A stretch of DNA of 64,000 bases from Acidovorax sp. MR-S7 (GCF_000400995.2 NZ_DF238979.1:28773-92772); one strand, 5' to 3'. Shown: positions 8,970 through 18,255, counted from the first letter of the stretch. Notes: generated from the letters alone by a model not told the origin. A program made the numbers and translations.

Positions 8970-9521
8970 ATGTCCCGTTGGTTGTGCCTCCTGTTACTCC
9001 TTTGCGCAAATGCTTACGCCGCTCCCGCCGATGAGATGGACGGTGCACGCACGGAACGCAACCTGATCGCCCACCTGCAGGAAGTGCGCCACGACGTGGC
9101 GGACCGCACCTCCGAGCTGGTCACCACCGCCATGGGCTTCATCGGTGTGCCCTACCGCCGGGGCGGCAACAGCGCCGAGACGGGCTTCGACTGCAGCGGC
9201 CTCGTACGCACCATCTACGAGCAGGCCAAGGGCCTGGTGCTGCCACGCCGGGCCAACGAGCAGGCCGCCGCCACCGAGACCATCGAGAAGAAGGACCTGC
9301 AGCCCGGCGACCTGGTGTTCTTCAACACCATGCGCCGCGCCTTCAGCCACGTAGGCATCTACCTGGGCGACGGCAAGTTCATCCACGCCCCCCGCTCGGG
9401 CGCGCAGGTGCGCGTGGAGGACATGCGCACTTCCTACTGGCAGCGCCGCTTCAACGGCGCGCGCCGCGTTGCGCTGGACGAAGCCGACGAGACCCTGGCC
9501 GCCGCGACGCGCCAGCCCTGA
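8970..9521 (+). CDS. NlpC/P60 family cell-wall hydrolase
   Basis: A 183-residue exported peptidoglycan endopeptidase. The start at 8970 was preferred to an in-frame ATG 26 codons upstream because it puts a clean signal peptide (WLCLLLLLCANAYA) at the N-terminus. The catalytic triad is present: FDCSGLV (Cys75), SHVGIYLG (His127) and FIHAPRSG (His139). It probably cleaves stem peptides in the periplasm. Its neighbours are unrelated, so it is likely a single unit. Confidence 0.92.
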   Translation: MSRWLCLLLLLCANAYAAPADEMDGARTERNLIAHLQEVRHDVADRTSELVTTAMGFIGVPYRRGGNSAETGFDCSGLVRTIYEQAKGLVLPRRANEQAAATETIEKKDLQPGDLVFFNTMRRAFSHVGIYLGDGKFIHAPRSGAQVRVEDMRTSYWQRRFNGARRVALDEADETLAAATRQP

Positions 9522-9662
9522 GCGTCCGCTCCCGCCCCCTCCATTGAAGATCGTTGACAGTTGGCAAGGGCCGCGCCCCCTTGTCCGACACGCGCATGCC
9601 TGCGCGCGGCCTTAGAGTGTGGCGACTCTCCAATCCTCACAACTACGAAGGCGTTTTCCATC

Positions 9663-9914
9663 ATGATGACTTTTCTCGGCACCGTACTGGTCGGCTTCAT
9701 CGTGGGCCTGCTGGCCCGCGCCCTCAAGCCCGGCGACGACAAGCTCGGCTGGTTCATGACCACCCTGCTGGGCATTGCCGGCTCGTTCATCGCCACCTAC
9801 ATCGGCATCGCCATGAACTGGTACGCGCAGGGGGAAGCCGCGGGCTGGATCGCCTCGGTGATCGGCGCCATCGTGCTCCTGGTGCTGTACGACCTGGTGC
9901 GCCGCAAGTCCTGA
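9663..9914 (+). CDS. GlsB/YeaQ/YmgE family membrane protein
   Basis: An 83-residue inner-membrane protein with three glycine-rich hydrophobic segments (residues about 3-19, 31-50 and 59-77). It has the PGDDKLGWFMTTLLGIAGSFIA pattern in shorter form, typical of transglycosylase-associated or stress-response small membrane proteins. Two ATGs are adjacent (9663 and 9666) and either may be used. The family is induced by stress in enterobacteria; here there is only the sequence match. Confidence 0.85.
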   Translation: MMTFLGTVLVGFIVGLLARALKPGDDKLGWFMTTLLGIAGSFIATYIGIAMNWYAQGEAAGWIASVIGAIVLLVLYDLVRRKS

Positions 9915-9933
9915 CCCGCTGATCCGTCACGCC

Positions 9934-10449
9934 ATGGCCCTGCGCCGCACTCCCAGCGCCCACGCCCTGGCCGGCGACGACCCGGCGCTGCTGGCCGCGG
10001 TGCAGCGCAGCCGCCGGCTGCTGCACCGGCGCGCGCTGGTGGCCGCCGCCGCGGGCGTGGTGCCCGTGCCGGGGCTGGACTGGGCGGTGGATGCCGCCCT
10101 GCTCTCGCGGCTGATCCCGCTGGTGAATGCCGAATTCGGCCTCACCCCGGCGCAGCTCGATCTGCTCGCACCCGAAAAGCGCGAGCAGGTGCAGAAGGCG
10201 GTGGCCATGGTGGGCTCGGTGCTCATCGGCAAGTTCGTCACGCGCGAGCTGGTGCTGCGCGCCACGCAGGCCGTGGGCCTGCGCCTGTCGGCCCGGCAGG
10301 CCGCCAAATTCGTGCCCCTGGCAGGCCAGGCCGCGGCCGCCGCGCTGGGCTACGCCACGCTGCGCTACCTGGGCGAGCAGCACCTGCGCGACTGCGTGCG
10401 CGTGGTGCAGCAGGCACAGCTGCCGCTGCCGCCGCCCCAGGCGGCCTGA
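9934..10449 (+). CDS. DUF697-like predicted membrane-associated protein
   Basis: A 171-residue protein with amphipathic or hydrophobic stretches around AAAAGVVPVPGLDWAVDAALLSRLIPLV (shown in part: PVPGLDWAVDAALL) and near residues 120-145. The PxPGxD motif and helix pattern resemble DUF697 domains, which are often linked to membrane-active GTPases. No GTPase is seen here. It starts 19 bases after the GlsB-like gene, suggesting co-transcription. Function is unknown. Confidence 0.6.
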   Translation: MALRRTPSAHALAGDDPALLAAVQRSRRLLHRRALVAAAAGVVPVPGLDWAVDAALLSRLIPLVNAEFGLTPAQLDLLAPEKREQVQKAVAMVGSVLIGKFVTRELVLRATQAVGLRLSARQAAKFVPLAGQAAAAALGYATLRYLGEQHLRDCVRVVQQAQLPLPPPQAA

Positions 10450-10480
10450 CGCCTGCGCAGCGTTTTGCCAGAATGCGGCC

Positions 10481-10961
<481 letters not shown>

Positions 10962-10966
<5 letters not shown>

Positions 10967-11014
10967 CGCCTTGCGCTTTCTGGGCAAGCGCTAAAGGGCT
11001 TTTTCGCCTGAAAC
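10962..11014 (-). repeat. Dispersed repeat, copy 4 (reverse orientation)
   Basis: The sequence GCGCTTTCTGGGCAAGCGCT forms the inner hairpin. It is flanked by ATAGC and by AAAGGGC, the reverse form of the family. It fills the gap between the convergent EVE and HMG-CoA-lyase genes, overlapping the EVE stop codon, where a stem could slow RNA polymerase on either strand. Confidence 0.7.
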
Positions 11015-11015
11015 C

Positions 11016-11963
11016 CTAACCCTGTGCCGCGTGCTGCTCGTCCAGCGCATGCAGGCGCAGGCGCGGGCCGGCGCGCATGACCTGCCCCGGCAGGTCGCGT
11101 CCCAGCACGCGCTGCAGGTCGTGCGCCACCGCGACCAGGCGCTCCAGGTCGATGCCGGTGTCTATGCCCAGCTCGTGCATCAGGTGCACCGTGTCCTCGG
11201 TGCAGATGTTGCCGGTGGCGCCCGGCGCGAACGGGCAGCCGCCGATACCGCCCAGCGACGATTCGTAGTGCTCCACGCCGTGCGCCAGCCCCTCCATCAC
11301 GTTGGCCAGGCCGAGCCCGCGCGTGTTGTGGAAGTGCAGCGCGATGGGCAGGTGCGGCAGATGCTCGCGCAGCGCCTGCACCGTTCGCGCCACGAGCGGC
11401 GGCGTGGCCATGCCGGTGGTGTCGCCCAGCGTCAGGCCGGTGAAGCCCAGGTCGGCGAAGGTGCGGGCGATGGCCAGCACCTGCTGCACGGGCACGTCGC
11501 CCTCGAACGGGCAGCCGAAGGCGCAGGCGATCGCCCCCTTGAGCCGGATCGGCGCCCCCAGCGTGGCGGCGGCGATCTCGCGGATGTCCTGCAGCGAGCG
11601 CTCCACGCTGCGGTTCAGGTTCTTCTGGTTGTGGCTCTCGGAGGCCGAGACGAACACCACGGCTTCGTCCGCACCCGCGTCCAGCGCGCGCTCCACGCCG
11701 CGCCGGTTGGGCGCGAGCACGGCCAGCACCACGCCGGGGCGCCGGCGCACGGCGGCCAGCAGCTCGGCCGCGTCGCGCAGCTGCGGCACGGCGCGCGGCG
11801 AGACGAAGGACGTGGCCTCGAAATGGCGCACGCCCGCGTCCATCAGCGCCTCCAGCAGCCGCAGCTTGGTGGCGGTGGGGATGAATTCGCTCTCCATCTG
11901 CAGCCCGTCGCGCAGGCCGACTTCGGTGATGGAGGCCCGGGGAGGATAGGTGCGCGCCGTCAT
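11016..11963 (-). CDS. Hydroxymethylglutaryl-CoA lyase family protein
   Basis: A 315-residue TIM-barrel enzyme of the HMGL/DRE-TIM group, which cleaves HMG-CoA to acetoacetate and acetyl-CoA. It has EVGLRDGLQ (residues 14-22), metal ligands in ALHFHNT (His210, His212) and the active-site loop GGIGGCPFAPGATGN with Cys243. It is divergent from a CaiB-type CoA-transferase (126-bp gap), with a Bug binding protein beyond. This context suggests a catabolic role for a branched dicarboxylate, rather than the complete leucine pathway, whose other genes are absent. Citramalyl-CoA or related substrates are possible. Confidence 0.88.
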   Translation of the reverse strand: MTARTYPPRASITEVGLRDGLQMESEFIPTATKLRLLEALMDAGVRHFEATSFVSPRAVPQLRDAAELLAAVRRRPGVVLAVLAPNRRGVERALDAGADEAVVFVSASESHNQKNLNRSVERSLQDIREIAAATLGAPIRLKGAIACAFGCPFEGDVPVQQVLAIARTFADLGFTGLTLGDTTGMATPPLVARTVQALREHLPHLPIALHFHNTRGLGLANVMEGLAHGVEHYESSLGGIGGCPFAPGATGNICTEDTVHLMHELGIDTGIDLERLVAVAHDLQRVLGRDLPGQVMRAGPRLRLHALDEQHAAQG

Positions 11964-12042
11964 GCCCGCAGCATAGGACGCGGTGCGCTGGCCCCTGCTC
12001 TCCATTCTTCGCGCCGCCATCGCGCTTCGCGACGCGCACGCG

Positions 12043-12075
12043 CGCAAACGCGACGCGCCGGGGGTGGCGTTTGCG
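12043..12075. promoter_or_regulatory. Perfect 9-bp inverted repeat upstream of caiB-like gene
   Basis: CGCAAACGC at 12043-12051 is mirrored by GCGTTTGCG at 12067-12075, with 15 bases between. It lies 15 bases before the CoA-transferase start and in the divergent gap with HMG-CoA lyase. It could be an operator or a leader hairpin. The regulator is not identified; the LysR at 14312-15199 is one candidate. Confidence 0.4.
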
Positions 12076-12089
12076 GGATAGTCGGCGCC

Positions 12090-13241
12090 ATGCAACTCGA
12101 AGGCATCCGCATCATCGACCTGACCCGCATCATCTCCGGGCCGTTCTGCACCATGCTGCTGGCCGATCTCGGCGCGGACGTGATCAAGGTGGAGACACCC
12201 GACGGCGACCCCGTGCGCGCCCAGGGCGAGGTCGTCGACGGTATGAGCTGGTATTTCGCGGCGTTCAACCGCAACAAGCGCTCCGTGGTGCTGGACCTGC
12301 GCAGCCCCGAGGGGCTGGACGCGCTGCGCCACCTGATCCACCACGCGGACGTGGTGGTGGACAACTTCCGCCCCGGCGTGATGGAGGCCATGGGCCTGGG
12401 CTGGGAGCAGCTGCAGGCGCTCTCGCCCGGTGTCATCCACACCAGCATCACCGGCTTCGGCGCCGACGGGCCCTACGCCCAGCGGCCCGCGTTCGACTTC
12501 ATCGCGCAGGCCATGAGCGGCTTCATGAGCCTCAACGGCGATGCGCAGTCCGGCCCCATGCGCACGGCGGTCCCGATCAGCGATCTCGTGGCCGGCAACT
12601 ACGCGGCGCTGGGCACGGTGGCCGCGCTGGTGCGCCGCGCGCGCACCGGCCAGGGCGAGCGCGTGGGCGCCGCGCTGCTGGACGGGCTGGTGAGCTACGG
12701 CGCGTTCTCCAGCGCCAACTTCCTGGCCAGCGGCCGGCTGCCGCCCGTGACGGGCAACGACCATTCGCTGGTCGCGCCCTACGGCCTGTTCGCCGCGGCG
12801 GACGGCGAGATCGCCGTGGCACCGTCCAACGATGCGGTGTACCGCAAGCTCATGCACGCGCTGGGCCTGCAGGCGCTGCTGGAGGACCCGCGCTTCACCA
12901 CCAATGCGCTGCGCGTGCGCCACCGCCCGCAGATCAACGCGCTGATCAGCCAGGTGACGGTGCAGCGCGGCAAGGCGCACTGGGTGGAAGTGCTCAACGC
13001 CGCCGGCGTGCCCTGCGGCCTGGTGCAGGACCTGGCCGAGGTGTTCGCCGACCCGCAGGTGGCCCACCAGCAGATGGTGCTGGACGTGGAGCATCCGGGC
13101 CACGGCAGCGTGCGCATGACCGGCTTTCCCGTCAAGTTCGCCCGGCAGCCGTGCGCGGTGCGCCGGCCGGCACCCGACCTGGGGGCGCACAGCCGGGAGG
13201 TGCTGCACGAGCTGGGCTACGTCAGCCCAGCTCCAGCGTGA
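12090..13241 (+). CDS. CaiB/BaiF family CoA-transferase
   Basis: A 383-residue class III CoA-transferase. It shows GIRIIDLTRIISGPFCTMLLAD in part (DLTRIISGPFCTML), GADVIKVE, NRNKRSVVLDL, and the catalytic aspartate in VPISDLVAGNY (Asp165). Such enzymes move CoA from a donor such as succinyl-CoA to a carboxylic acid. The divergent HMG-CoA lyase suggests that its product is the lyase substrate. Its last 20 bases overlap the convergent Bug gene. The ATG at 12090 puts the DLTR motif at the normal distance from the start. Confidence 0.9.
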   Translation: MQLEGIRIIDLTRIISGPFCTMLLADLGADVIKVETPDGDPVRAQGEVVDGMSWYFAAFNRNKRSVVLDLRSPEGLDALRHLIHHADVVVDNFRPGVMEAMGLGWEQLQALSPGVIHTSITGFGADGPYAQRPAFDFIAQAMSGFMSLNGDAQSGPMRTAVPISDLVAGNYAALGTVAALVRRARTGQGERVGAALLDGLVSYGAFSSANFLASGRLPPVTGNDHSLVAPYGLFAAADGEIAVAPSNDAVYRKLMHALGLQALLEDPRFTTNALRVRHRPQINALISQVTVQRGKAHWVEVLNAAGVPCGLVQDLAEVFADPQVAHQQMVLDVEHPGHGSVRMTGFPVKFARQPCAVRRPAPDLGAHSREVLHELGYVSPAPA

Positions 13242-14211
13242 GTCCGGTGGCCGCGATCGCCGCGCGCCACTTCTTCGCGTCCTGCGCCAGGCGCTCGCCC
13301 AGCTGCTCGGGCGTGAGCGGGCGCGGCTCGCCGCCCTGGGCACTGATGGCGCCGCGCACCTCGTCGGTCTGCAACAGGCGGTTGACCTCGGCGTTCACCC
13401 GCTGCACCACGCCGCCAGGCACGCCGTTGGGGGCGAACAGGCCGTACCAGGTCGTCACGTCGAACTGCGGCAGGCCCTGCTCGGCCACGGTGGGCACGTC
13501 GGGCAGCACGGGATTGCGCCCGGCCGAGGTGACGGCCAGGGCGCGCAGCTTGCCCGCCTTGAGCTGCGTGAGCACGGAAGGGATGGACGCGGCCAGCATC
13601 TGCACCTGGCCGCCCAGCGTGTCCGCGAGCGCGGGGCCCGAGCCCTTGTAGGGCACGTGGCGCAGCCGGATGCCCGCCTGGTGCGCGAGCAACTCCACCG
13701 ACAGGTGGGTGATGGTGCCCGCGCCGGGCGATGCGTAGGTGACGGTGTCGGGCGCCTTGCGCGCCGCCGCGATCAGGTCAGCCAGGCTTTTGTAAGGCGA
13801 GGCCGTGGGCACCACGTAGACCAGCGGCGAGTCGCCCACCAGCGCCACGGGCGACAGGTCGCGCTGCGCGTCGTAGGGCAGGCTCTTGTAGAACAGCGGC
13901 GCGATCACGAGGTTGTCGAGCTGCCCCATGACCAGGGTATGCCCGCTGTGCTCGGCCTTGGCCGCCTCGCCGATGCCGATGGTGCCGCCTGCACCGGCCT
14001 TGTTGTCCGGCACCACGGTCCAGCCCGTGGACTCGGCCAGCTTGGTGGCCACCACGCGCGAGAGGAAGTCCGTGCCGCCGCCAGGCGGAAACGGAACGAT
14101 GAGCCGGATGGCCCGCGCGGGCCACGCGGCCGCGGTCTGCGCCTGCAGGTGCGGCGCCAGGCCTGCGGCCAGGGCGGCCGCCAGCGCCTGCCGTCGGGTG
14201 ATGCACGTCAT
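13222..14211 (-). CDS. Bug family (TctC-type) substrate-binding protein
   Basis: A 329-residue periplasmic protein with a signal peptide that begins TRRQAL (possible Tat/Sec) and ends HLQAQ. The mature part has the Bug marks: WPARAIRLIVPFPPGGGTDFLSR (seen as PFPPGGGTD), [21 protein letters not shown] and PDVPTVAEQG. Bug proteins capture carboxylates for tripartite transporters or act in sensing. There are no TctA/TctB genes in the window. The position beside CoA-transferase and HMG-CoA-lyase genes hints that it binds their substrate. AAGGAGA precedes the chosen ATG. Confidence 0.9.
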   Translation of the reverse strand: MTCITRRQALAAALAAGLAPHLQAQTAAAWPARAIRLIVPFPPGGGTDFLSRVVATKLAESTGWTVVPDNKAGAGGTIGIGEAAKAEHSGHTLVMGQLDNLVIAPLFYKSLPYDAQRDLSPVALVGDSPLVYVVPTASPYKSLADLIAAARKAPDTVTYASPGAGTITHLSVELLAHQAGIRLRHVPYKGSGPALADTLGGQVQMLAASIPSVLTQLKAGKLRALAVTSAGRNPVLPDVPTVAEQGLPQFDVTTWYGLFAPNGVPGGVVQRVNAEVNRLLQTDEVRGAISAQGGEPRPLTPEQLGERLAQDAKKWRAAIAATGLTLELG

Positions 14212-14311
14212 AGGGGGATGTCTCCTTCGGTCTTGTCGCAGCCCATGGTGCAGCCGGGACGCCAGCCATGGCGTCGCAAATCCGCACGGCGGCATCTCGT
14301 TCAGCGATGCA

Positions 14312-15199
14312 TCACGCCTGCGGGCCGCGCAGGTGCTCCAGCAGCAGCCGCGCCGCGGCGCCGAGCTGGTCGTCCGGGCGCACGCCCAGCAGCAGTTGGC
14401 GGCGCGCCCAGGTGTCGTTCAGGTCCACCAGCGCGATGCCCTCCTGCACGTAGCGGCGCACGGCGGCCACCGGCGCCACGCACACGCCCAGGCCGGCGCT
14501 CACCATGGCGATCATGGCGTCGTAGGAGGTGACGTGGAAGCGCGGGCTGAAGCCCTGCTCGCCCTGCGCGGCGGCGCGCGCCAGCATGTTGTTGGCGGCA
14601 GAGCCGCGGTGCATGGCCACGTGTTCGTACTGCAGCGTGGCGGCGAAGTCCACCGCTCCGCGCCCGGCCAGCGGGTGGCCGCGCGGCACCACCAGCGCCA
14701 TGCGGTCCTGCCGGTAGGGGTGCACCTGGAGCTGCCGCGCGTCGTCCGACTCGGCGAACACGCCGATGTCGGCCGCGTTGTCCAGCACCATGCGCGTGAC
14801 CGTGCTGCTGATGCGCTCCTCCAGCTCCACCTTCACGCGCGGATGCAGCGCCAGGAAGCGCGCGATGTCGTGTGCCAGGAACTGGGTGATGGACGACAGG
14901 TTGGCCGCCACGCGCACAAGGCCGGTCACGCCGCTGGCGAAGTCGCGCACCTCGGCGGCCAGGTCCTCCGCGCCATGCAGCAGCGTGCGGGCGCCGCGCG
15001 CCAGCGTGCGCCCCGCCTCGCTGGGCACCACGCCGCGCGACTGGCGGATCAGCAGCGGCGTGCCGATCAGGCGCTCCAGCTCGGAGATGCGCTTGCTCAG
15101 CGCCGAGGTGGCGATGTGCTCGCGCTCGGCCGCGGCGGCGATGGTGCCCTCCTCGACCACGGCCACGAAAAGCTGCAGGGAATAGAGGTTCAGCCGCAT
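14312..15199 (-). CDS. LysR-type transcriptional regulator
   Basis: A 295-residue regulator. The N-terminal HTH (LQLFVAVVEEGTIAAAAEREHIATSALSKRISELE, for example TSALSKRISELERL) is followed by an effector-binding domain. It lies directly upstream of the Bug gene on the same strand, with 100 bp between, and its start overlaps the end of a methyltransferase gene by 10 bp. It probably regulates the Bug / CoA-transferase / lyase group. The effector could be the organic acid bound by the Bug protein. Confidence 0.86.
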   Translation of the reverse strand: MRLNLYSLQLFVAVVEEGTIAAAAEREHIATSALSKRISELERLIGTPLLIRQSRGVVPSEAGRTLARGARTLLHGAEDLAAEVRDFASGVTGLVRVAANLSSITQFLAHDIARFLALHPRVKVELEERISSTVTRMVLDNAADIGVFAESDDARQLQVHPYRQDRMALVVPRGHPLAGRGAVDFAATLQYEHVAMHRGSAANNMLARAAAQGEQGFSPRFHVTSYDAMIAMVSAGLGVCVAPVAAVRRYVQEGIALVDLNDTWARRQLLLGVRPDDQLGAAARLLLEHLRGPQA

Positions 15200-16149
15200 G
15201 GCGCACTGTCCTGCCGGAAGACCAGCACCTTGAGCGCGCGGCCCGGGTCCACGTCGGCGAAAGCCGGCGGGTTGCCCACCCGCTCCACGAATATCAGGCC
15301 CGGCGCCAGTTCGCGCACCTGCTCCCGCAGGAAGTCCACGCCCAGCTCGGGCGCATTCAGGCACAGCAGCGCGTGGCCGCCCGGCGCCAGCAGCGCGGGC
15401 AGGCGGCGCACCAGCCGCGCATAGTCCTTGGTGGCGACGAAGCTGCCCTTCTGGTAGCTGGGCGGGTCGGCGATCACCAGGTCGTACGGCCCGCCGCGCG
15501 TGATCTTGCCCCACGAGCTGAACACGTCGTGCGCCAGGAAGCTGGCGCGCGCGCCCAGCCCGTTGAGCTGGTGGTTCTGCTGGCCCGTGCCCAGCGCGCC
15601 CCGGGCCATGTCCACGTTCACCACCTGCGCAGCCCCGCCCTGCAGCGCCGCGACCGAGAAGGCGCAGGTGTAGGCGAACAGGTTGAGCACCCTGGCGCCG
15701 GGCCGGGCGGCCATGTGGCCGCGCACCCAGCGCCGCCCCTCGGCCATGTCGAGGAACAGGCCGTGGTTCTGCCCGCGCAGCACGTGCACGCGAAAGCGCG
15801 CGCCCTGCTCCGTCACCCTGTGCGGATCGGGCACGCTGCCGGCCATCAGCCGCGTCATCGGCAAGTTAGGGCTGCGGCCCTCGATGCGCAGGGCCTCGCC
15901 GCGGTGCTGGAACACCCAGGAGAGAGGCTCGCCCGGCGCCAGCTGCGCCCAGCGCGCGTGCAGCGCATCGCCGACGGCGGCCAGTTGCCCCTCGTCCACG
16001 GGGGCGAAGCTCGTCAGCACGAAAACCGGCGGATAGGCATCCAGCGTCCACTGCTCGCAGCCCGCGTGCAGCCCGCCGCGGCCGTGGAAGATGCGGCAGG
16101 CGTCCTCGGGCAGAGGCATGGCGGCGATGGCGTCGAGCAGGGCTTGCAT
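15190..16149 (-). CDS. Class I SAM-dependent methyltransferase (RlmI/RlmK-like)
   Basis: A 319-residue protein with a Rossmann methyltransferase half. The SAM motif is GARVLNLFAYTCAFSVAA (residues about 151-168), followed by VNVDMARG, HDVFSSW and the catalytic-type motif ADPPSYQKGSF. This resembles the 23S rRNA cytosine methyltransferase family COG1092. The N-terminal 110 residues lack the clear PUA domain of E. coli RlmI. The target is probably rRNA but unproven. It overlaps the next lysR gene by 10 bp. Confidence 0.78.
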   Translation of the reverse strand: MQALLDAIAAMPLPEDACRIFHGRGGLHAGCEQWTLDAYPPVFVLTSFAPVDEGQLAAVGDALHARWAQLAPGEPLSWVFQHRGEALRIEGRSPNLPMTRLMAGSVPDPHRVTEQGARFRVHVLRGQNHGLFLDMAEGRRWVRGHMAARPGARVLNLFAYTCAFSVAALQGGAAQVVNVDMARGALGTGQQNHQLNGLGARASFLAHDVFSSWGKITRGGPYDLVIADPPSYQKGSFVATKDYARLVRRLPALLAPGGHALLCLNAPELGVDFLREQVRELAPGLIFVERVGNPPAFADVDPGRALKVLVFRQDSAPCG

Positions 16150-16154
16150 GGTGG

Positions 16155-16190
16155 GGCGCTTATTCTGCCAGCGCGGGCAGCTATCTTTTT
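16155..16190 (+). repeat. Dispersed repeat, copy 5
   Basis: GCGCTTATTCTGCCAGCGCG followed by GGCAGCTATC. It sits between the divergent starts of the methyltransferase and the DUF2322 gene, so it lies within their promoter region. Confidence 0.7.
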
Positions 16191-16237
16191 TGAGGTAGGG
16201 TATGGGGCTTTCGCCTCTTCACCCAAGGAACCCTCCC

Positions 16238-16552
16238 ATGGCATTCGCCGACAACCTGCGCCAGCTGCCCTCCATCGCCCACCTGTCCGCGCTCGAACTG
16301 CTGGACGACGCGGGCCAGGTGGTGGCCACCATCCCCAACCAGCCGGGCAAGACCGGCTCGCTCACCGTCTACGCCGCCCTGGCAGCCAAGCACGGCGGCA
16401 TCACCCCCGATGCGGCGTGCGAAGGCCTAGAGCTGTTCGCAGAGCACACCGAGGACGCACGCCAGCACCCCGGCAACCACCCCAACATCGACCGGCTGCT
16501 GGAGGTGATCGCCAGCGGCAAGGGCTACGCGGTGCGGACCGTCGCGGCTTGA
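16238..16552 (+). CDS. DUF2322 family protein
   Basis: A 104-residue cytosolic protein. It begins MAFADNLRQLPSIAHLSALELLD (in part FADNLRQLPSIAHLSALEL) and continues with GKTGSLTVYAALAAKHG, GLELFAEHTEDAR and HPNIDRLLEV. This match to DUF2322 runs the full length. The family is small, widespread in betaproteobacteria and of unknown function. It is a single gene flanked on both sides by copies of the dispersed repeat. Confidence 0.82.
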   Translation: MAFADNLRQLPSIAHLSALELLDDAGQVVATIPNQPGKTGSLTVYAALAAKHGGITPDAACEGLELFAEHTEDARQHPGNHPNIDRLLEVIASGKGYAVRTVAA

Positions 16553-16554
16553 CG

Positions 16555-16620
16555 GTTTCAAGCCAAATCGCCCCGCAGCGCTTATTCACGAAGCGCAGGC
16601 AGCTATCTAATAGATAGCAA
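16555..16620 (+). repeat. Dispersed repeat, copy 6
   Basis: Complete form: TTCAAGCC leader, GCGCTTATTCACGAAGCGC hairpin, GGCAGCTATCTAATAGATAG tail. It lies between the convergent DUF2322 and Bug genes. The extra TATCTA/TAGATA dyad in the tail adds a second small stem. Confidence 0.8.
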
Positions 16621-16621
16621 A

Positions 16622-17587
16622 TCAGTCCACCGTTGCGCCGGACTGTTTCACCGCCTTGCCCCATTCCATGATCTCGCTGGCGACGAACTGGTCCATCTCC
16701 TGCGGCGTGGTGGGCGTGGGCTCGGAGCCGCGGTCACGGATGAACTTCTGCATCTCCGCGCTGCGCAGGATGTCCACCGTCTCGCGGTTCAGCGTGTCCA
16801 CGATCACTTGCGGCGTGCCCTTGGGCGCCATCAGGCCCAGCCAGCCCACCGCCTCGAAACCCTTGAACTCGGGCAGGCCCGATTCGTCGATGGTAGGCAC
16901 GTCGGGCAGCTTGGACGAGCGCGTGCGCGAGGTCACGCCCAGCGCCACGGCCTTGCCGGACTGGATGTTGGCCAAGCCCGCCGTGACGGAGTCCACCATC
17001 AGCGGCACCTGCCCGCCCAGGAAGTCGGCCTGCGCCGGGCCGCTGCCCTTGTAGGGGATGTGCTCGATCTCGATCTTCGCGCGGGCCTTGACCATCTCGG
17101 CGCTCAGGTGCTGCGTGCCGCCGATGCCGGCGCTGGCGTAGCTCAGCTTGCCGGGCTCGGCGCGCGCCTTGTTCACCAGGTCCTGCATGGACTTCATGCC
17201 GCTGCCCGGGTGCGCCAGGAACACCAGTGGCACCTTGGCGATGAGCGTGATGCCCTGCAGGTCCTTGCGCGGGTCGAAGTTCACCTTGCGGTAGAGCGTC
17301 TGGTTCACCGCCATGGCGCTGCCGGCCACCAGCAGCGTGTAGCCGTCGGGCTTGGCGCGCACCACCTGCTCGGAGCCGATGTTGCTGCCCGCGCCCGCCT
17401 TGTTGTCCACCACGACGGCCTGGCCCAGCCGCGTGCCGAGCCGCTCGGCCAGCGCGCGGGCGAAGATGTCCGTGGCCTGCCCGGGCGGGAACGGCACGAC
17501 GAGGGTGATGGGCCGCTCGGGCCATGCCGCCAGCGCGGCGCCCGAGAGCGTGCATGCGGCCAGGGCCAGGCCGATCTTCTTGAACAT
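16622..17587 (-). CDS. Bug family (TctC-type) substrate-binding protein
   Basis: A 321-residue periplasmic binding protein. The signal peptide ([18 protein letters not shown]) is followed by [21 protein letters not shown], seen as [10 protein letters not shown], then [23 protein letters not shown] and [10 protein letters not shown]. It is flanked on both sides by dispersed repeats and has no adjacent enzyme genes or regulator. Its ligand therefore cannot be guessed from context. A GGAG sequence precedes the ATG. Confidence 0.9.
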   Translation of the reverse strand: MFKKIGLALAACTLSGAALAAWPERPITLVVPFPPGQATDIFARALAERLGTRLGQAVVVDNKAGAGSNIGSEQVVRAKPDGYTLLVAGSAMAVNQTLYRKVNFDPRKDLQGITLIAKVPLVFLAHPGSGMKSMQDLVNKARAEPGKLSYASAGIGGTQHLSAEMVKARAKIEIEHIPYKGSGPAQADFLGGQVPLMVDSVTAGLANIQSGKAVALGVTSRTRSSKLPDVPTIDESGLPEFKGFEAVGWLGLMAPKGTPQVIVDTLNRETVDILRSAEMQKFIRDRGSEPTPTTPQEMDQFVASEIMEWGKAVKQSGATVD

Positions 17588-17630
17588 GGGGGTCTCCTTG
17601 CTTGCGCCCGTGCAACGGGCACCGGGTTTA

Positions 17631-17692
17631 TTGAAAGAAATGGCTTCCAGCGCTTATCCTTCAAGCGCTGGCAGCTATTAATTCTATAGCCA
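17631..17692 (+). repeat. Dispersed repeat, copy 7
   Basis: Full copy with GGCTTCCA, GCGCTTATCCTTCAAGCGC and GGCAGCTATTAATTCTATAG. It lies upstream of the minus-strand Bug gene and downstream of the minus-strand YdeI-like gene. Confidence 0.85.
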
Positions 17693-17703
17693 CCATGCGG
17701 CAC

Positions 17704-18255
17704 CTAATCCACCGCCTGCGGAGCGCTCAGGCTCTTGCTGTAGAAGCCCGAGGGGTCGAAGCAGCAGACCCGCTTCTTTCCCGAGGCCAGCATGTCGCAC
17801 GCATCCGCAATGCGGCTCTTGCGCGTCTTGGCCTGCTTCGCGGACTCGATCCAGTGGATCCAGTCGATCCGGGCCAGCGTTGTGGTCGCGTCCCACACCA
17901 CGCTGGCCTGCGGCGAGCCGGCCAGAGCCTGCCGGAAATCGGGCGGCAGTTCCGGCTCCGGCTCCCTGGCCACGGCGGATATCTCCAGCTCGACCATGTC
18001 GCCCGCCGCCGCACCGCAAGCCGCCAGCAGCGATGGGCTCACCTTCAGCCAGTGGCTGCGCTGGCCGTCCGGTTCTAGGGTGGCCTGGAAAGGGTGGCCG
18101 CCGAGTGTGCCTTCCACGGTCGTTCTCCCACGCCTGGGCAGCTTCTCGCTCGCGGACCTGGGCAGGACCACGAACGCCCATGCATCCCCCTTGGCCAACT
18201 TGGCCGGGCGAAGCAGCTTTGCCTTGAAGCATGATCTCGTCGTTTCCTGGTTCAT
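17704..18255 (-). CDS. DUF1905/YdeI-like (OmpD-associated) protein
   Basis: A 183-residue protein with two parts. The first, about residues 8-95, is a DUF1905-type beta barrel (FKAKLLRPAK...WAFVVLPRSASEKLPRRGRTTVEG, shortened). The second is a YdeI-like helical tail (PPDFRQALAG...WIHWIESAKQAKTRKSRI). Together they give the common length of this family. No catalytic residues are known for it. It lies downstream of lpdA on the same strand, separated by 72 bp; co-transcription is possible but no functional link is clear. Confidence 0.78.
   Translation of the reverse strand: MNQETTRSCFKAKLLRPAKLAKGDAWAFVVLPRSASEKLPRRGRTTVEGTLGGHPFQATLEPDGQRSHWLKVSPSLLAACGAAAGDMVELEISAVAREPEPELPPDFRQALAGSPQASVVWDATTTLARIDWIHWIESAKQAKTRKSRIADACDMLASGKKRVCCFDPSGFYSKSLSAPQAVD

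Noticed and set aside
9552..9600. TTGACA at 9552 as a promoter for the GlsB-like gene
   Set aside because: No reasonable -10 box lies 16-19 bp downstream, as the following DNA is very GC-rich.
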